A stretch of 64,000 bases of DNA from Clostridia bacterium (lineage in GTDB: Bacteria; Bacillota; Clostridia; Oscillospirales; Acutalibacteraceae), in contig JAFRRP010000039.1 of the NCBI GenBank assembly GCA_017428085.1, forward strand, positions 1 to 64,000, written 5' to 3'. Below the pieces are notes generated by a model. That model worked only from the letters and a program-made list of their open reading frames with translations, was not told the origin of the DNA and ran no database searches. A program made the position numbers and the translations under genes. Positions 22,601 through 32,514 of the stretch are shown here, piece after piece. Each line of letters starts with the position of its first letter. Positions within the stretch are counted from its first letter, which is position 1.

Positions 22601-24511
22601 TTATTTGTCGTTGGATACCGACGTTATTACGGAAAACAAATTTTTATCGGCGGTCTTTTTGCCGTACCATACCACATATCTTGCGTAATCCTCTGTCCGG
22701 TAATATGCCGGAGACACTGTATAGCGGATCTTTTTCTTTGCGGGAGCCGATACTTCTTTTCCCGTAAAAATATCGGTAAACCATGTCAGAAAATCGTATT
22801 CGCAGTCAAATTCGAAAGGCTGCAGTTCCGGACGGTTCAGCATGTTTTTCTGGAAACCGATGAGAGAACGAAATTCGTCGCTGTCGGAAAAATCAAGAAG
22901 AAAACCGTTCACACTTTCATAGAAGGCACTGGCATTTTTAACAACGGAGAGCAAAAGATATTCGTCCGCCGAAAGCGTAAAGCCGACGAGATCCGGGACA
23001 AAGAAGGTCAGCTCCGAATGCTTGTCCGGGATCCCCGCCAGACGTTCGTATATCGCTTTTAAGGCGGATCCGTCCGTCTGGTCAAGCAGGTGTTCGAGAA
23101 GTTTTGTGTAAAAGCCCCGGTAGCTTACCCCGGCGCGGAGGAACAGCCATATCGCCGCAAGCTTCAGCGGACCCCCGAAATGAAACGCCTGAACAACGGC
23201 GGAAAACATATTGAGCCATACCCAGTCCTCTTTTGACAGCGTATTGGTGGACGTTACAATGTAAGAGTATTCCGGAATGCCGGTCGGGTCGTCGATATCC
23301 CGGTGCGGCTGGTTCAGCAGGATCCGGTCCGCATGGATACCGAACTTCTCCCTATATTCCCGCTGTGCCATCGGCGAACAGGGAAGGAGTTCGCAGACGT
23401 GAATATAAATACAGGTATGCTGACCGAGAGTCAACAGCGTATTGATCCCGTCTGCAAAGCTATCCCTTGTTTCGCCCGGCAGCCCCATGATGAGCTCGGA
23501 ATATACGGTTATGCCGTTGGCTTTGTAAAAATCAAGCGCACGTGAGAAATTTTGGAGAGAAAGATTTTTTCGTCCGATGTTTTTCAGCGCATCGTCATTC
23601 AAGGACTGTAAAGACAGCGTTACGCCTTTGTTGATCCCTGCGTCCTCCAGCTTTTTCGAGATATCGAACACTCTTTGCGAAACACCCTCGAAAAAGGAGG
23701 TCTGGAAAGAGCGGATGCTGCCGGTCTGCCGGTGTGCTTCAACGATATAGTCCGTTATCTGAGAGTCTCTTTCAAACATTCCGAAATTGGCGTCGCAGAT
23801 CCCGAAAAGATCGATGTCGTGCGTCGCAGCCCAGTCGATCTCCGCTTTTACTCTCTCCATCGGAAACAGTTTTACGCCGTTTTTGGTACAGCCCCAGTCG
23901 CAGTAGGCGCAGGAGAACGGACAGCCGCGGTTCGTTTCAATATACATGTTCCGAAAAATGTTCTCGTTTTCCTCGATCAGCGCGTCAAAACATCCCGTCA
24001 GATAGGGCGACGGATAATCGGTCCCCGTCATTCTTTCGCGCCGGGTGGAAACGATTTCGTTTCCGCGGCGGAAACGGATATTCGGGATCGTTCCGAGATC
24101 ATTCTGTTTTGCCAGGGCGTCAAGCACGGCGGCGAATATCTCCTCGCCCTCTCCGTAAATAAGGCAGTCGATAAACGGATACGCTGCCAGAAGGTCGTCG
24201 TCCGGCGAAACGTGATGTCCTCCGAAAACAATAAAGCAGTCCGGATATTTTTCTTTCAGCTTTTCGGCAAGCGCTTTGTTGAACTCAAAATTCCAAAGGT
24301 AACAGGAAAAGGCGACCACGGCAGGGGAATCCAGCTTTTCGGCAAGCGCTTCGGTATCTTCCCTGCGAAAAATGATGTTTTCAAAGGTATAAGAGTCCCG
24401 TATGCTTTGTTGGGCGAGTGCGTATGCCATAAGCGATCCGGCGGCAAGCGGAAAAAAGGACTCGCTTCCCTGAAGGAACCCTACCTGTATCAAACAGACC
24501 TTTTTTTTCAT
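22601..24511 (-). CDS. B12-binding radical SAM protein 1
   Basis: 636 residues. The N-terminal B12-binding-like fold spans about 1-135 (MKKKVCLIQVGFLQG, VVAFSCYLWNFEFNKALAEKL, IVFGGHHVSPDDD, IYGEGEE). The radical SAM core starts at ETNRGCPFSCAYCDWGC with C197, C201, C204, and continues with GICDANFG and ELIMGLPGETRDSF. A C-terminal domain of about 250 residues is shared only with the proteins at 26743 and 54768. Such enzymes often methylate unreactive carbons or phosphorus; the substrate is unknown. It has its own strong promoter, diverges from GT-C paralog B and is followed by a GT2. Confidence 0.88.
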   Translation of the reverse strand: MKKKVCLIQVGFLQGSESFFPLAAGSLMAYALAQQSIRDSYTFENIIFRREDTEALAEKLDSPAVVAFSCYLWNFEFNKALAEKLKEKYPDCFIVFGGHHVSPDDDLLAAYPFIDCLIYGEGEEIFAAVLDALAKQNDLGTIPNIRFRRGNEIVSTRRERMTGTDYPSPYLTGCFDALIEENENIFRNMYIETNRGCPFSCAYCDWGCTKNGVKLFPMERVKAEIDWAATHDIDLFGICDANFGMFERDSQITDYIVEAHRQTGSIRSFQTSFFEGVSQRVFDISKKLEDAGINKGVTLSLQSLNDDALKNIGRKNLSLQNFSRALDFYKANGITVYSELIMGLPGETRDSFADGINTLLTLGQHTCIYIHVCELLPCSPMAQREYREKFGIHADRILLNQPHRDIDDPTGIPEYSYIVTSTNTLSKEDWVWLNMFSAVVQAFHFGGPLKLAAIWLFLRAGVSYRGFYTKLLEHLLDQTDGSALKAIYERLAGIPDKHSELTFFVPDLVGFTLSADEYLLLSVVKNASAFYESVNGFLLDFSDSDEFRSLIGFQKNMLNRPELQPFEFDCEYDFLTWFTDIFTGKEVSAPAKKKIRYTVSPAYYRTEDYARYVVWYGKKTADKNLFSVITSVSNDK

Positions 24512-24561
24512 GTAACGTCCTCTTATCGCAAGGTTGAAAAAACAAATGATATATGGATATC

Positions 24562-24590
24562 ATTATATCAAAACAAGCGAAATGTGTCAA
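24562..24590 (-). promoter_or_regulatory. Sigma-A promoter for the radical SAM-GT2 operon
   Basis: Minus-strand TTGACA (24590-24585) and TATAAT (24567-24562), both perfect, with a 17-bp spacer. The start codon at 24511 lies about 45 nt downstream of the expected transcript start. Confidence 0.82.
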
Positions 24591-24648
24591 TCTGCAATCT
24601 GCCTACCGCTTTTCCGTAAAATAATAAGAGGTCAATTCCTTTTGTTTA

Positions 24649-24677
24649 TTGATTTAAGAGATAAGATACATTATAAT
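24649..24677 (+). promoter_or_regulatory. Sigma-A promoter for GT-C paralog B
   Basis: TTGATT (24649-24654) and TATAAT (24672-24677), 17-bp spacer. The two divergent promoters are 58 bp apart, close enough for shared control. Confidence 0.72.
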
Positions 24678-24728
24678 AGGACTGTTAACAAATGTTTTTT
24701 TTGCAACGTATGTAAGAGGGTATCCGGC

Positions 24729-26612
24729 ATGAAAGAAAAACAAATAGGGATCCAAACGGAACAAAGAAAAAAGTCGTTGTCTGTTATTATCACAGCAGCC
24801 GGGTTAATGGCAATCGCAGGCGCCTGCGTTTACTGTTTTTTCAGAGCTTCCCGCGGCATCTGTTCTTCCGAAGAAGCATGTTTCGTTTCGATTCCGTTCC
24901 GTTTTGTGCTCGGAGATCATATTGCGGCGGACGAATGGCATGTGACACAATTGGCCGCTTTGTTCCAGCTTCTTCCCGTCAAACTGTTTATGACGGCGAC
25001 AAGCTCCACGGAAGGCATCATTCTTTTTCTCCGGTATTTCTACGTTGTCTGTCTTGCGGCGTCGGCATTGTTTTTGATCCTTCTTCTTCCGAAGGAGAAC
25101 AGACGGGTAGGAATGGTGTATGCTTTTTTCCTGTGCGCGTATATACCGTATATCGCACTTGACTTAAATCATCTTACCGTATATATTCTGTCTTTCTGTC
25201 TTGTGGGTGTTCTCCTTTTTCCACAGGAGGATCCCGGAAAAATAAGATTGTTTTTCGCAGGGGCGCTTTGGGCGATTTCGGTTTTGGCGCAGCCTTATAC
25301 GGCGCTAACATTTTTCATTTATTCCGCGGTCGTTCTGTATTATTTTCTTTTTCGCCGTCGAACAACCGGGTCATCCCCGAATGGTACTGAGATTTTCCGT
25401 CCGACCTTCTGGGCATCCGTCGCCGCAGGAATACTGATCGTCGTATTCGGTTTTCTTTTTGTGCTTTTAAAAGATTCGGATATTTCAAAAATATTTGCCT
25501 CGATTCCGTATATATTATCAGATCCGGAACACCCACTTTTCCTACACGATCTGCCCTCTTTTTTTGAGGTTTTATGCGAAACGTATACGATCCCGATCAT
25601 GCTTATTGATTTTCTGTGTCTCCTGATGGTTATTTTTTGCCGTGTCCGGCAATCGCAGCGGAAGCGTCATACGGAAATCTGCATCGTGATCAGCGCGACA
25701 GTATTCTGCGTATCGGAAATCGTGTTTTACGGTAAATCATTATCCGCTTCCGGAGTTCAGTATTTTCCGTTGCTGTTCAGAGAATACCCTTTTATCCTGT
25801 TCGGCGTCGAATGTCTGCTTCTCACAAAGAAGAAGGATCCCCGTCTGAAATGTTGGTTTGCCGCAGGGATAGTGAATTCCGCTTTGATCGACTGCAGTGT
25901 TGATTCATCCGCCGGATTGGGAGAGTGCGTCACGGTCCTTCCGGCGATGCTTGCGGTAAGCGATCTTTTCCATGAGTTGAAAGACGACAGGTCTGATTGC
26001 AAATATAAAAAACATCGTAAAATAATAACAACGGCGATATGCGGCATACTTGCTTCTGCCTGCGTATTCACGGCGTATCGCTTTGTATATATTCTTTATT
26101 TTGACAAGCATACCATTCCGGAGATGATCCTATCCGGGAAAGAGGCCGGTTTTTCCGTTTGCGATACGGAAATAGAAACAGGACCATTAAAGGGGATATA
26201 TACCGTTCCGGAAATCGCCAAAGACTATTATCGCATATGTTCCGATCTGGACATCATGAAAGATGACGGGCAAGGTCTTGTGTACGTCATGGACAACAAC
26301 GCCCTTTGTTATCTTTATCTGGAAAGGGAGATCCCCATATCAAGCACATGGTATATCCCGGACTATCTTGACAGAGAATGTTATTATCTGTCGATGCATC
26401 CGGAAAAACAGCCCGCTTATATCTATATCACTTACGATTCGCTGCTGAGCGGAATAGATTTTGAAGATGATTTCAACATTGAAAACGACAAACGCCTTGC
26501 ATGGGTCAAAGAACACTATGTTTTTGAGACGCGGGAAGCCGACGCGGGGCTGATATGCCGTATTCTGTCTGTGAAGGAGAGCACGTTCGGTTTGGAAAGA
26601 CCGGGGGGCTGA
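24729..26612 (+). CDS. GT-C-like polytopic membrane protein, paralog B
   Basis: 627 residues. ATG 24729 has AAGAGGG 8 bp upstream; the frame upstream to 24534 runs through the promoter and is not coding. Loop 1 after the first helix has EE (48-49) instead of DE, GD (62-63) and DEWH (68-71). The C-terminal domain has ETGPLKGIYTVPEI, ALCYLYLEREIPISSTWY and SMHPEKQPAYIYI. With F it forms the EE subgroup, and both end in a CRI or CRV-V-VKE-TF tail. Codon use is more AT-rich than in the other members. It is monocistronic, with a terminator 50 bp downstream. Confidence 0.8.
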   Translation: MKEKQIGIQTEQRKKSLSVIITAAGLMAIAGACVYCFFRASRGICSSEEACFVSIPFRFVLGDHIAADEWHVTQLAALFQLLPVKLFMTATSSTEGIILFLRYFYVVCLAASALFLILLLPKENRRVGMVYAFFLCAYIPYIALDLNHLTVYILSFCLVGVLLFPQEDPGKIRLFFAGALWAISVLAQPYTALTFFIYSAVVLYYFLFRRRTTGSSPNGTEIFRPTFWASVAAGILIVVFGFLFVLLKDSDISKIFASIPYILSDPEHPLFLHDLPSFFEVLCETYTIPIMLIDFLCLLMVIFCRVRQSQRKRHTEICIVISATVFCVSEIVFYGKSLSASGVQYFPLLFREYPFILFGVECLLLTKKKDPRLKCWFAAGIVNSALIDCSVDSSAGLGECVTVLPAMLAVSDLFHELKDDRSDCKYKKHRKIITTAICGILASACVFTAYRFVYILYFDKHTIPEMILSGKEAGFSVCDTEIETGPLKGIYTVPEIAKDYYRICSDLDIMKDDGQGLVYVMDNNALCYLYLEREIPISSTWYIPDYLDRECYYLSMHPEKQPAYIYITYDSLLSGIDFEDDFNIENDKRLAWVKEHYVFETREADAGLICRILSVKESTFGLERPGG

Positions 26613-26663
26613 TTCCGGTATTGCGATCCTTTTCATTGCGGAGTTTTTGCGATAATAAAACAT

Positions 26664-26701
26664 AGACCTTTACCGTTTTTTTTCGGCAAAGGTCTTTTTT
26701 T
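26664..26701 (+). terminator. Rho-independent terminator after paralog B
   Basis: AGACCTTTACCG pairs with CGGCAAAGGTCT (12 bp, one G-U) across a T8 loop, followed by a run of T. It sits between the convergent ends of paralog B and radical SAM protein 2. Confidence 0.85.
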
Positions 26702-26742
26702 CCTGATAAAGATACGGGAGCTCCCATATATAAAACGGATAT

Positions 26743-28680
26743 TTATTTTTCAAAAAAATGCTGTTCGACGGGGTAATGCGTCGCCGTGTAGTCGGTGGCG
26801 CGGCGGTTGCGCCCGTACCAAAGCACCTCGCGGGCAAAATCCCCCATAGTATAAACGGGACTGTCATCCTTTATCGTAATCGTATTTTTAATCTTGCGCA
26901 GCGGCGTAGGCGTATTCAGGAAGATCCCGTTGAAATAGCCGTAAAAGTCATATCCCGACGTAATTTCGGGCGCAGGCTCGCCGATTTTTTTAACGACGGC
27001 TTTCTGATAAGCCACAAGTTCCGAAAGAACGTCGTCCTCCGGGGATATGCCGAGTGCGTCGAAAATCTCTTCGTAGAAACGGTCCAGTTCCTTGTACAGA
27101 TTGAGATAAAACAACTCATCGAAGCCCCACAGTACGCCGGGAATATCGTCAAACAGCGTCACCATTCCGTTCTTTCCTAGCGGCACCCCCCTTACGAGTT
27201 TGATGATCCGGGTGTACGCATCGTTGAGTACGCTGCCCGCTTTTTTTTTTGCGGAATCCAGTATCCTGTTATAGAAATCCAGATAGGATAATCCCTTTTC
27301 ATAGCGGAAAAACACGGCAAGGCAGCGCAGCAGGCCCAGATTGTGAAGTACCTGAATGATAATACCGAACATCATGGTGTTCACCCAGTCGTCCGTGGAC
27401 ATGGAATATGTGGCAACCACGCATTCCGAGTATTCCGTGATCTCTCCCTCATGCTGAGACGCATCGGAATGGATAAGCCTGAACGGGAGGCGGACGCTTT
27501 TGATCCCGTATTTTTCCTTATAATCCTTTTGTCCCATCAAAGAGTTCGGAAGCAGCTCACAGCAATAAATATTGATTGAAAAATGCTGACCGTTTTCAAT
27601 GAGCGAGCACACGCCGCAGCAGAAGGACTCATACGTTTCACCGGGGAGCCCGATGATCAGCTCGGTGTGTGTGTTGATATGCAGGTCGTTGTACCGGATC
27701 ATGAGATTGCGGAAGAAATCAAGAGAAATATTTCTTCTGCCGATATTTTCAAGCGTTTGGGGGTCAGTTGACTGAAAGGATACCGTCTGTGCTCTGTCCA
27801 GCCCGTTATCCGCGAGTTTTTTTCCGATGCGAAGCACCGAATCGAACTTGTTTTTTGTAAAACACACCCGGAAAGAACGCGGATAGCCCTTCGTCTTTTT
27901 CGATTCCACGATATAATCCGCGATCTCCTCGTCACGGCTGAAAAGGCAGAAGTTTGCGTCGGTGCACAGGACGTATTCCACCTTGTGTTCTGCGAACCAG
28001 TCGATCTCCGCCTTGACTCGTTCCATGGGAAACAGACGGACCTTTGACTTAAGCGATCCCCAGTCGCAGAACGCGCACCTGTTCGGACAGCCTCGATTGG
28101 TTTCAAACAGCGCGGAAAACCGGACGCCGTCGGCGAGCAGGTCGTCGAAAATACCGGTCAGATAGGGCGACGGATAGTCGCACCCGGTTTGCGGGACCTC
28201 CTGTGTCGTTACAACATCGTTTCCGGAACGGAACGAGATATTCGGCACATCCTTTAGTTCCCCGCCGGTCAGCAGACATTCGATAAGGTCGGCGGTAGGC
28301 TCCTCGCCGAAGCGGTGCGTGATAAAATCAACGTACGGACAGGCGGAAAGATCCTCTCCCTGTGCCGCAACGCTGTGTCCGCCGAAAACAATATAACAGC
28401 CGGGGTACTTTTCTTTGATCCGTGCGGCAGTATATTTATTATACTCAAAATTCCACACGCTGCAGGAAAACAAAACCATAAACGGCTCGGACAGAAGCTC
28501 GTCAAGCTCCTCAAACGCCATTCTGGAATAAACGATCTTTGTGAATCCGCATTCGTTTTTTATCAAAGGCCTGGTCAGGCAGTAGGCTTCTATACAGCCC
28601 GCCGAATAAGGGATATAAGTCGTCTTTTCCGTTTCCCCGTATACGTTGTTTGCCTGAACGAAGCAGATTTGTTTTTTCAT
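26743..28680 (-). CDS. B12-binding radical SAM protein 2
   Basis: 645 residues and paralogous to the proteins at 22601 and 54768. It opens MKKQICFVQANNVYG with IVFGGHSVAAQGED in the B12-like fold; the GEGE segment is RFGEE here. Cluster cysteines C198, C202 and C205 lie in ETNRGCPNRCAFCDWGS, followed by CTDANFC and ELIIGLPGETYESF. The C-terminal domain (YSECVVATYSMSTDDWVNTMMFG) matches its paralogs. ATG 28680 has GGGAGG 9 bp upstream; an ATG at 28707 is in frame but lacks a site. It is the last gene of the ten-gene minus-strand operon, 48 bp after paralog C. Confidence 0.88.
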   Translation of the reverse strand: MKKQICFVQANNVYGETEKTTYIPYSAGCIEAYCLTRPLIKNECGFTKIVYSRMAFEELDELLSEPFMVLFSCSVWNFEYNKYTAARIKEKYPGCYIVFGGHSVAAQGEDLSACPYVDFITHRFGEEPTADLIECLLTGGELKDVPNISFRSGNDVVTTQEVPQTGCDYPSPYLTGIFDDLLADGVRFSALFETNRGCPNRCAFCDWGSLKSKVRLFPMERVKAEIDWFAEHKVEYVLCTDANFCLFSRDEEIADYIVESKKTKGYPRSFRVCFTKNKFDSVLRIGKKLADNGLDRAQTVSFQSTDPQTLENIGRRNISLDFFRNLMIRYNDLHINTHTELIIGLPGETYESFCCGVCSLIENGQHFSINIYCCELLPNSLMGQKDYKEKYGIKSVRLPFRLIHSDASQHEGEITEYSECVVATYSMSTDDWVNTMMFGIIIQVLHNLGLLRCLAVFFRYEKGLSYLDFYNRILDSAKKKAGSVLNDAYTRIIKLVRGVPLGKNGMVTLFDDIPGVLWGFDELFYLNLYKELDRFYEEIFDALGISPEDDVLSELVAYQKAVVKKIGEPAPEITSGYDFYGYFNGIFLNTPTPLRKIKNTITIKDDSPVYTMGDFAREVLWYGRNRRATDYTATHYPVEQHFFEK

Positions 28681-28728
28681 AAACGGTATCCTCCCGTTAA
28701 ATAACATGGAACACGTTGCGCCGCGGAC

Positions 28729-30597
28729 TTACCCCGAAAAGATGATATAACCGAAGTCGGTTTCCTTTATTCCGGCGTTCTCAATAACAGAAGCAAATTT
28801 ATCCAGATTGTCTTCCACGAATTTTTCGGAAAACGCGTATGTTTCAACAGATAATTTCTGCAGATAAATGATCGACGGTTTTTTCCCCGGATGCAGCTCC
28901 CACCATCGCATATTCCTTGTGAAAGCATCAGCCTGAATGAAATATGTGGAGTAAGCGGACATGGGACGGTTCAGATACAGATAAGCCCAGGAGGCGTCGC
29001 CGCAGATATACACCGGACCGTCGGATATGGTTTTCATTGCCTCCAGATCCCGAAGCATACCGAGATATCTTTCTTTTATCAGCGGCGTCGTTCGGATCCC
29101 CTTGTACGGTCCCTCGTCGATTTTTTCAAAGGAAGCTTTGCCGGTATCGGTTTCCTCCTTGCGGAAACGGGAATGGAAATTCTCCACAACAAACCACTGC
29201 CCGCGCAGGATAAATCTTGCGCTCTCCGAGCCCGCCGCGATGAAAAGCGCCGCCGCTGCGATCACTGCCGCCGCTTTGCGCGGGATCCCGCGGTTTTTCT
29301 TTTTGGTTTTCGCGATATCCGCGGGTGCGTCTTTTCCCGTGGCGCGCAGGTGTTTCAGACTTGAGCCGAACATCGGTACGGTGGCAAGACACAAGAGCTG
29401 CAAACCGCCGGCGATAAGACAGTTTGAAAAAAAGTCCGCCGCAAACGAAAACGCAAGTCCCGCCAGCCAGAAACGCAGGAGTCTTTTATCTTTTTTCAGG
29501 GCGAGAAGCATACAGGCCGGTCCGTAAAACGCAAAAAACAGAGGCAGATATAAGAGATAGTCCGCGGGAGCAGCGGTAACGGCTTTTACCGCCATGACGG
29601 CGACTGAAACGATAAACGAAACGGATACCGCCGTGAACGCAGCGGCATAGCCGATCTTTCCCTTTTTACGGCCGATCAGGACGGCGATGAACACCGCGGC
29701 GCTTGCGGCGCAAACCGGGATGCTGAGCGAGGATAACAGGTCGGCAAGCCTTACCGACATGCTTTCTTCCCCAAAGAACAGGTTTGACCCGTGCACGGAA
29801 TCGGTAAACAGTTCCGGGATGTATTTTATAAAATCCGGGAACCCGGAGATCCCGATCAGCATGGCGAGAAATCCCGCGGCGCACACTGCGACGCCAGAAG
29901 TGACGGATATAAAATCGGCGGGAGAAAGCAGGAACGGGTACTGTGTTCCGACGTTTTTGTTTTTAATAAGAAAAACAAAAAATACGGCGGCGTAAATAAA
30001 GTACAAAAGCGAAACGGAGGGCTCGTTGATGACGCAGCAGGCGAAAATGAAGCCCGCCGCACCGAGACGAAGCTTTCCCGGCTTTTTACCGATAAAAAGG
30101 ATACACGTGCATACTGCCGCCGCCATCGCAGCCATATTATAGTAATTCAGCGTTGTGATGCCGAAAAGATCGTAGGTCGTGAAAGCGGAGGCCCCCAACA
30201 CGCCCCAGATCCCGTACCGCCGGAAATAAGCGTACAGAACGAAGAATACCGCCAGTTTTACCACGCAGTAGAGCTGGCGCATGAAAAGGATGATCCCCTC
30301 TGTGCTCCCCGTGAGCGCAAGGAAGAGCTTTACCGGCAGGATCTGAAAAACCGCGCTGAACTGCGTAAGATGCCATTCATCCGTAATAAGCGCGTCTCCG
30401 TTCAGGATACGCAGCGGTATCGTCCAGTAAAAACCGTCGTCGCTTGACAGTACGGAATAGCGGACAAAATAAAGACAATAGAAGAATATCCCCGCTCCGA
30501 TCAGCAGCGCAAGCGCGTCGTTTAACGCGCCGGGGGAGTCTAAACGCCCGAAAACGGAGCCGCCCGTTTTTTTTGCGGAAGCAGACGTGTTTTTCAT
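28729..30597 (-). CDS. GT-C-like polytopic membrane protein, paralog C
   Basis: 622 residues. Loop 1 has DD (53-54), GD (67-68) and DEWH (73-76), then QILPVKLFLALTGSTEGIILFMR. The C-terminal domain has DEGPYKGIRTTPLI, WAYLYLNRPMSAYSTYFI and WWELHPGKKPSIIYL. The start ATG lies one base past the stop of paralog D, whose last codons carry the ribosome site GGAGG. The start region MKNTSASA is matched by a short out-of-frame leader before paralog D. It is the last GT-C gene in the array and precedes radical SAM protein 2. Confidence 0.8.
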   Translation of the reverse strand: MKNTSASAKKTGGSVFGRLDSPGALNDALALLIGAGIFFYCLYFVRYSVLSSDDGFYWTIPLRILNGDALITDEWHLTQFSAVFQILPVKLFLALTGSTEGIILFMRQLYCVVKLAVFFVLYAYFRRYGIWGVLGASAFTTYDLFGITTLNYYNMAAMAAAVCTCILFIGKKPGKLRLGAAGFIFACCVINEPSVSLLYFIYAAVFFVFLIKNKNVGTQYPFLLSPADFISVTSGVAVCAAGFLAMLIGISGFPDFIKYIPELFTDSVHGSNLFFGEESMSVRLADLLSSLSIPVCAASAAVFIAVLIGRKKGKIGYAAAFTAVSVSFIVSVAVMAVKAVTAAPADYLLYLPLFFAFYGPACMLLALKKDKRLLRFWLAGLAFSFAADFFSNCLIAGGLQLLCLATVPMFGSSLKHLRATGKDAPADIAKTKKKNRGIPRKAAAVIAAAALFIAAGSESARFILRGQWFVVENFHSRFRKEETDTGKASFEKIDEGPYKGIRTTPLIKERYLGMLRDLEAMKTISDGPVYICGDASWAYLYLNRPMSAYSTYFIQADAFTRNMRWWELHPGKKPSIIYLQKLSVETYAFSEKFVEDNLDKFASVIENAGIKETDFGYIIFSG

Positions 30598-30598
30598 C

Positions 30599-32467
30599 TC
30601 AATCCTCCGGGATGACCATGATCCATCCGGTGTTCACTCTCGTGATTTCCGCGTTGGGGAATACCTGCTTCATCCGTTCAAGGTTATTCTCTGCCTGTTC
30701 CGGGAAAACGCCGTAGCATTCCGTATTTATTTCGGAAACAAATACGATCGTCGGCGTCTGATCGGGATGGAGCTCCCACCACCGGGTGTTGCGCGAAACG
30801 GCATCTGCGTCAACATAACAGGTCGAATATACCGAATACGGCAGGTCGAGATACAGATAATACCACGCGCCGTCGCCGCATATATACACCGGCCCGTCCG
30901 TCAGCTCTTTGATTTTGTCCAGGTCTGAGAGTGTCTCATCGTATTTTTTCGCAATGAACGCCGTTGTAGCAATTCCTTTGTGCGGGCCGCGGGAAAGCAC
31001 AGCGTCAAGCGGATCATCGGGTGAGGAATCACAGTGATCGGCATACTGTTGCGTAAAGCCGTCCTCCAAAAGGAACCATTCGCTTCTCATATAAAGCGCG
31101 AAGCCCTGTATGAAAATTGCAGCGGCAACGGTGATCGGAACGACGGCGCGCAGCATCCCCTTTACAAATCTGCCGCCTTTTCCGTTTTTCACAAAGGCTT
31201 CGTCGGTGAGGAACTCGTACAGGCAATCGGCAAACAGAGGAACGCCGGCAAAGGCGCACGCCTGTAACCCGGTAGCTTTGGTGCTTTCGGAGGAGATATC
31301 CACCACTACGGTGAACGCAAAGCCGGCCAGCCAGAACAGGAACGCGCCGCGGTTTCTGTGTTTCGTGATAAAAGCGCATTCAAACCCGAAAACGGCGAAA
31401 TAAATGGGATGCCATAACGAGAATATGGCAAGAGCGTCGTCGAACGAAGCGATAAACGCAGGAAGAAAAATGTAGTTTACCGCAAAAAGATAACACAGGG
31501 AGAACAGCAAAAACGCCCGTTCCCGGTTTACGCCTTTCAGTTTCTTTTTTATTAACACGGCGGCAAAGACCGAGCCTCCAATGATAAGAGCGGGAATACC
31601 GAGCGCGCTCAGAAATTCAATATACTGGTCAATATCTATTATGTTCCCGCCCGAAAGAGAGAAATTGTATTCGGAATCCGTCATCAGCTCCGGCAACGCT
31701 TTTATCACGTTTCCGAGACCCGCGGTAAGGTGGAGATACACAAAGAACGCTGCGGCGCATACGCCGATCCCGGCGGTGACGCACCCCCACGCTTTCTTTG
31801 AGCAGAGATACGGCGGATGGTAAGCTTTCTTCTTTTCCTTCAGAAGCATGACGGCGCAGGCGGCGGTGTAACCGAAATACAGAAACGCGGCAAACGGCTC
31901 GTTCACTACGCAGCAGGCAAACACCGCCCCCGCGAAAACCAGACGAAACGCCCCGGGCCGCTCGTTGAGGAACAGCACCGACGCGCAGAGCGCAAAGCTC
32001 ATCACAGCCATCTCATAGTAATTGAACGCCGCAATGAAAAGCACGTCATAGGAGGCAAAAGCGATCGCTGCGAAAACGGCGGCAAGTCCGTATTTCCTTA
32101 ATTTTCCGTAAAGGTAAAAATAAAAAATGATTTTTGCGATACAAAACAGATGACGGAGGAACAGGATGATCCCGTCAGTTCCCCCGGTGACCGCCATGAA
32201 GAACTTTACCGGCAGGAGCTGGAACACGGCGCAGAGCTGACAAAGATGCCATTCCTCGGTTATCAGATTATCCCCGAGCAGAAGGCGGTGAGGAATGGTG
32301 AAATATACCGCCTCGTCCCTCGATTGTACCGAAAAAGCGGTAAAATACAGATAGTAGATCAGCAACGCGATGCCGACCGCGACGGCAACGCAGTCCAAAA
32401 TGATTATTGTCTTCTTTTTCTGCGGTCTGATAAGTTCCGCCGCAAGAGACCTGACGCCTTTATTCAA
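30599..32467 (-). CDS. GT-C-like polytopic membrane protein, paralog D
   Basis: 622 residues from TTG 32467, chosen because AAGGAG lies 8 bp upstream and the product then begins MNKGVRSLAAELIRPQKKK, aligning with paralog E (MNHLSSFAAELIRPQKKN). The frame extends to ATG 32542 but that lies within the end of paralog E. Loop 1 has DE (51-52), GD (65-66) and EEWH (71-74). The C-terminal domain has SRGPHKGIATTAFIAKKYD, WYYLYLDLPYSVYSTCYV and WWELHPDQTPTIVFV. It is nearly identical to E over long stretches, a recent tandem duplicate. Confidence 0.8.
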   Translation of the reverse strand: MNKGVRSLAAELIRPQKKKTIIILDCVAVAVGIALLIYYLYFTAFSVQSRDEAVYFTIPHRLLLGDNLITEEWHLCQLCAVFQLLPVKFFMAVTGGTDGIILFLRHLFCIAKIIFYFYLYGKLRKYGLAAVFAAIAFASYDVLFIAAFNYYEMAVMSFALCASVLFLNERPGAFRLVFAGAVFACCVVNEPFAAFLYFGYTAACAVMLLKEKKKAYHPPYLCSKKAWGCVTAGIGVCAAAFFVYLHLTAGLGNVIKALPELMTDSEYNFSLSGGNIIDIDQYIEFLSALGIPALIIGGSVFAAVLIKKKLKGVNRERAFLLFSLCYLFAVNYIFLPAFIASFDDALAIFSLWHPIYFAVFGFECAFITKHRNRGAFLFWLAGFAFTVVVDISSESTKATGLQACAFAGVPLFADCLYEFLTDEAFVKNGKGGRFVKGMLRAVVPITVAAAIFIQGFALYMRSEWFLLEDGFTQQYADHCDSSPDDPLDAVLSRGPHKGIATTAFIAKKYDETLSDLDKIKELTDGPVYICGDGAWYYLYLDLPYSVYSTCYVDADAVSRNTRWWELHPDQTPTIVFVSEINTECYGVFPEQAENNLERMKQVFPNAEITRVNTGWIMVIPED

Positions 32468-32513
32468 AGCAGGCACTCCTTCCTGCAGACGTGGAAGCAG
32501 AAGCGTTGTCCAT
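32460..32513 (-). other. 17-codon leader frame before paralog D
   Basis: ATG 32513 has GGAGG upstream (inside the end of paralog E) and encodes MDNASASTSAGRSACFE, then TAA overlapping the TTG start of paralog D in another frame. Its start matches the MKNTSASA start of paralog C. Confidence 0.4.
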
Positions 32514-32514
32514 T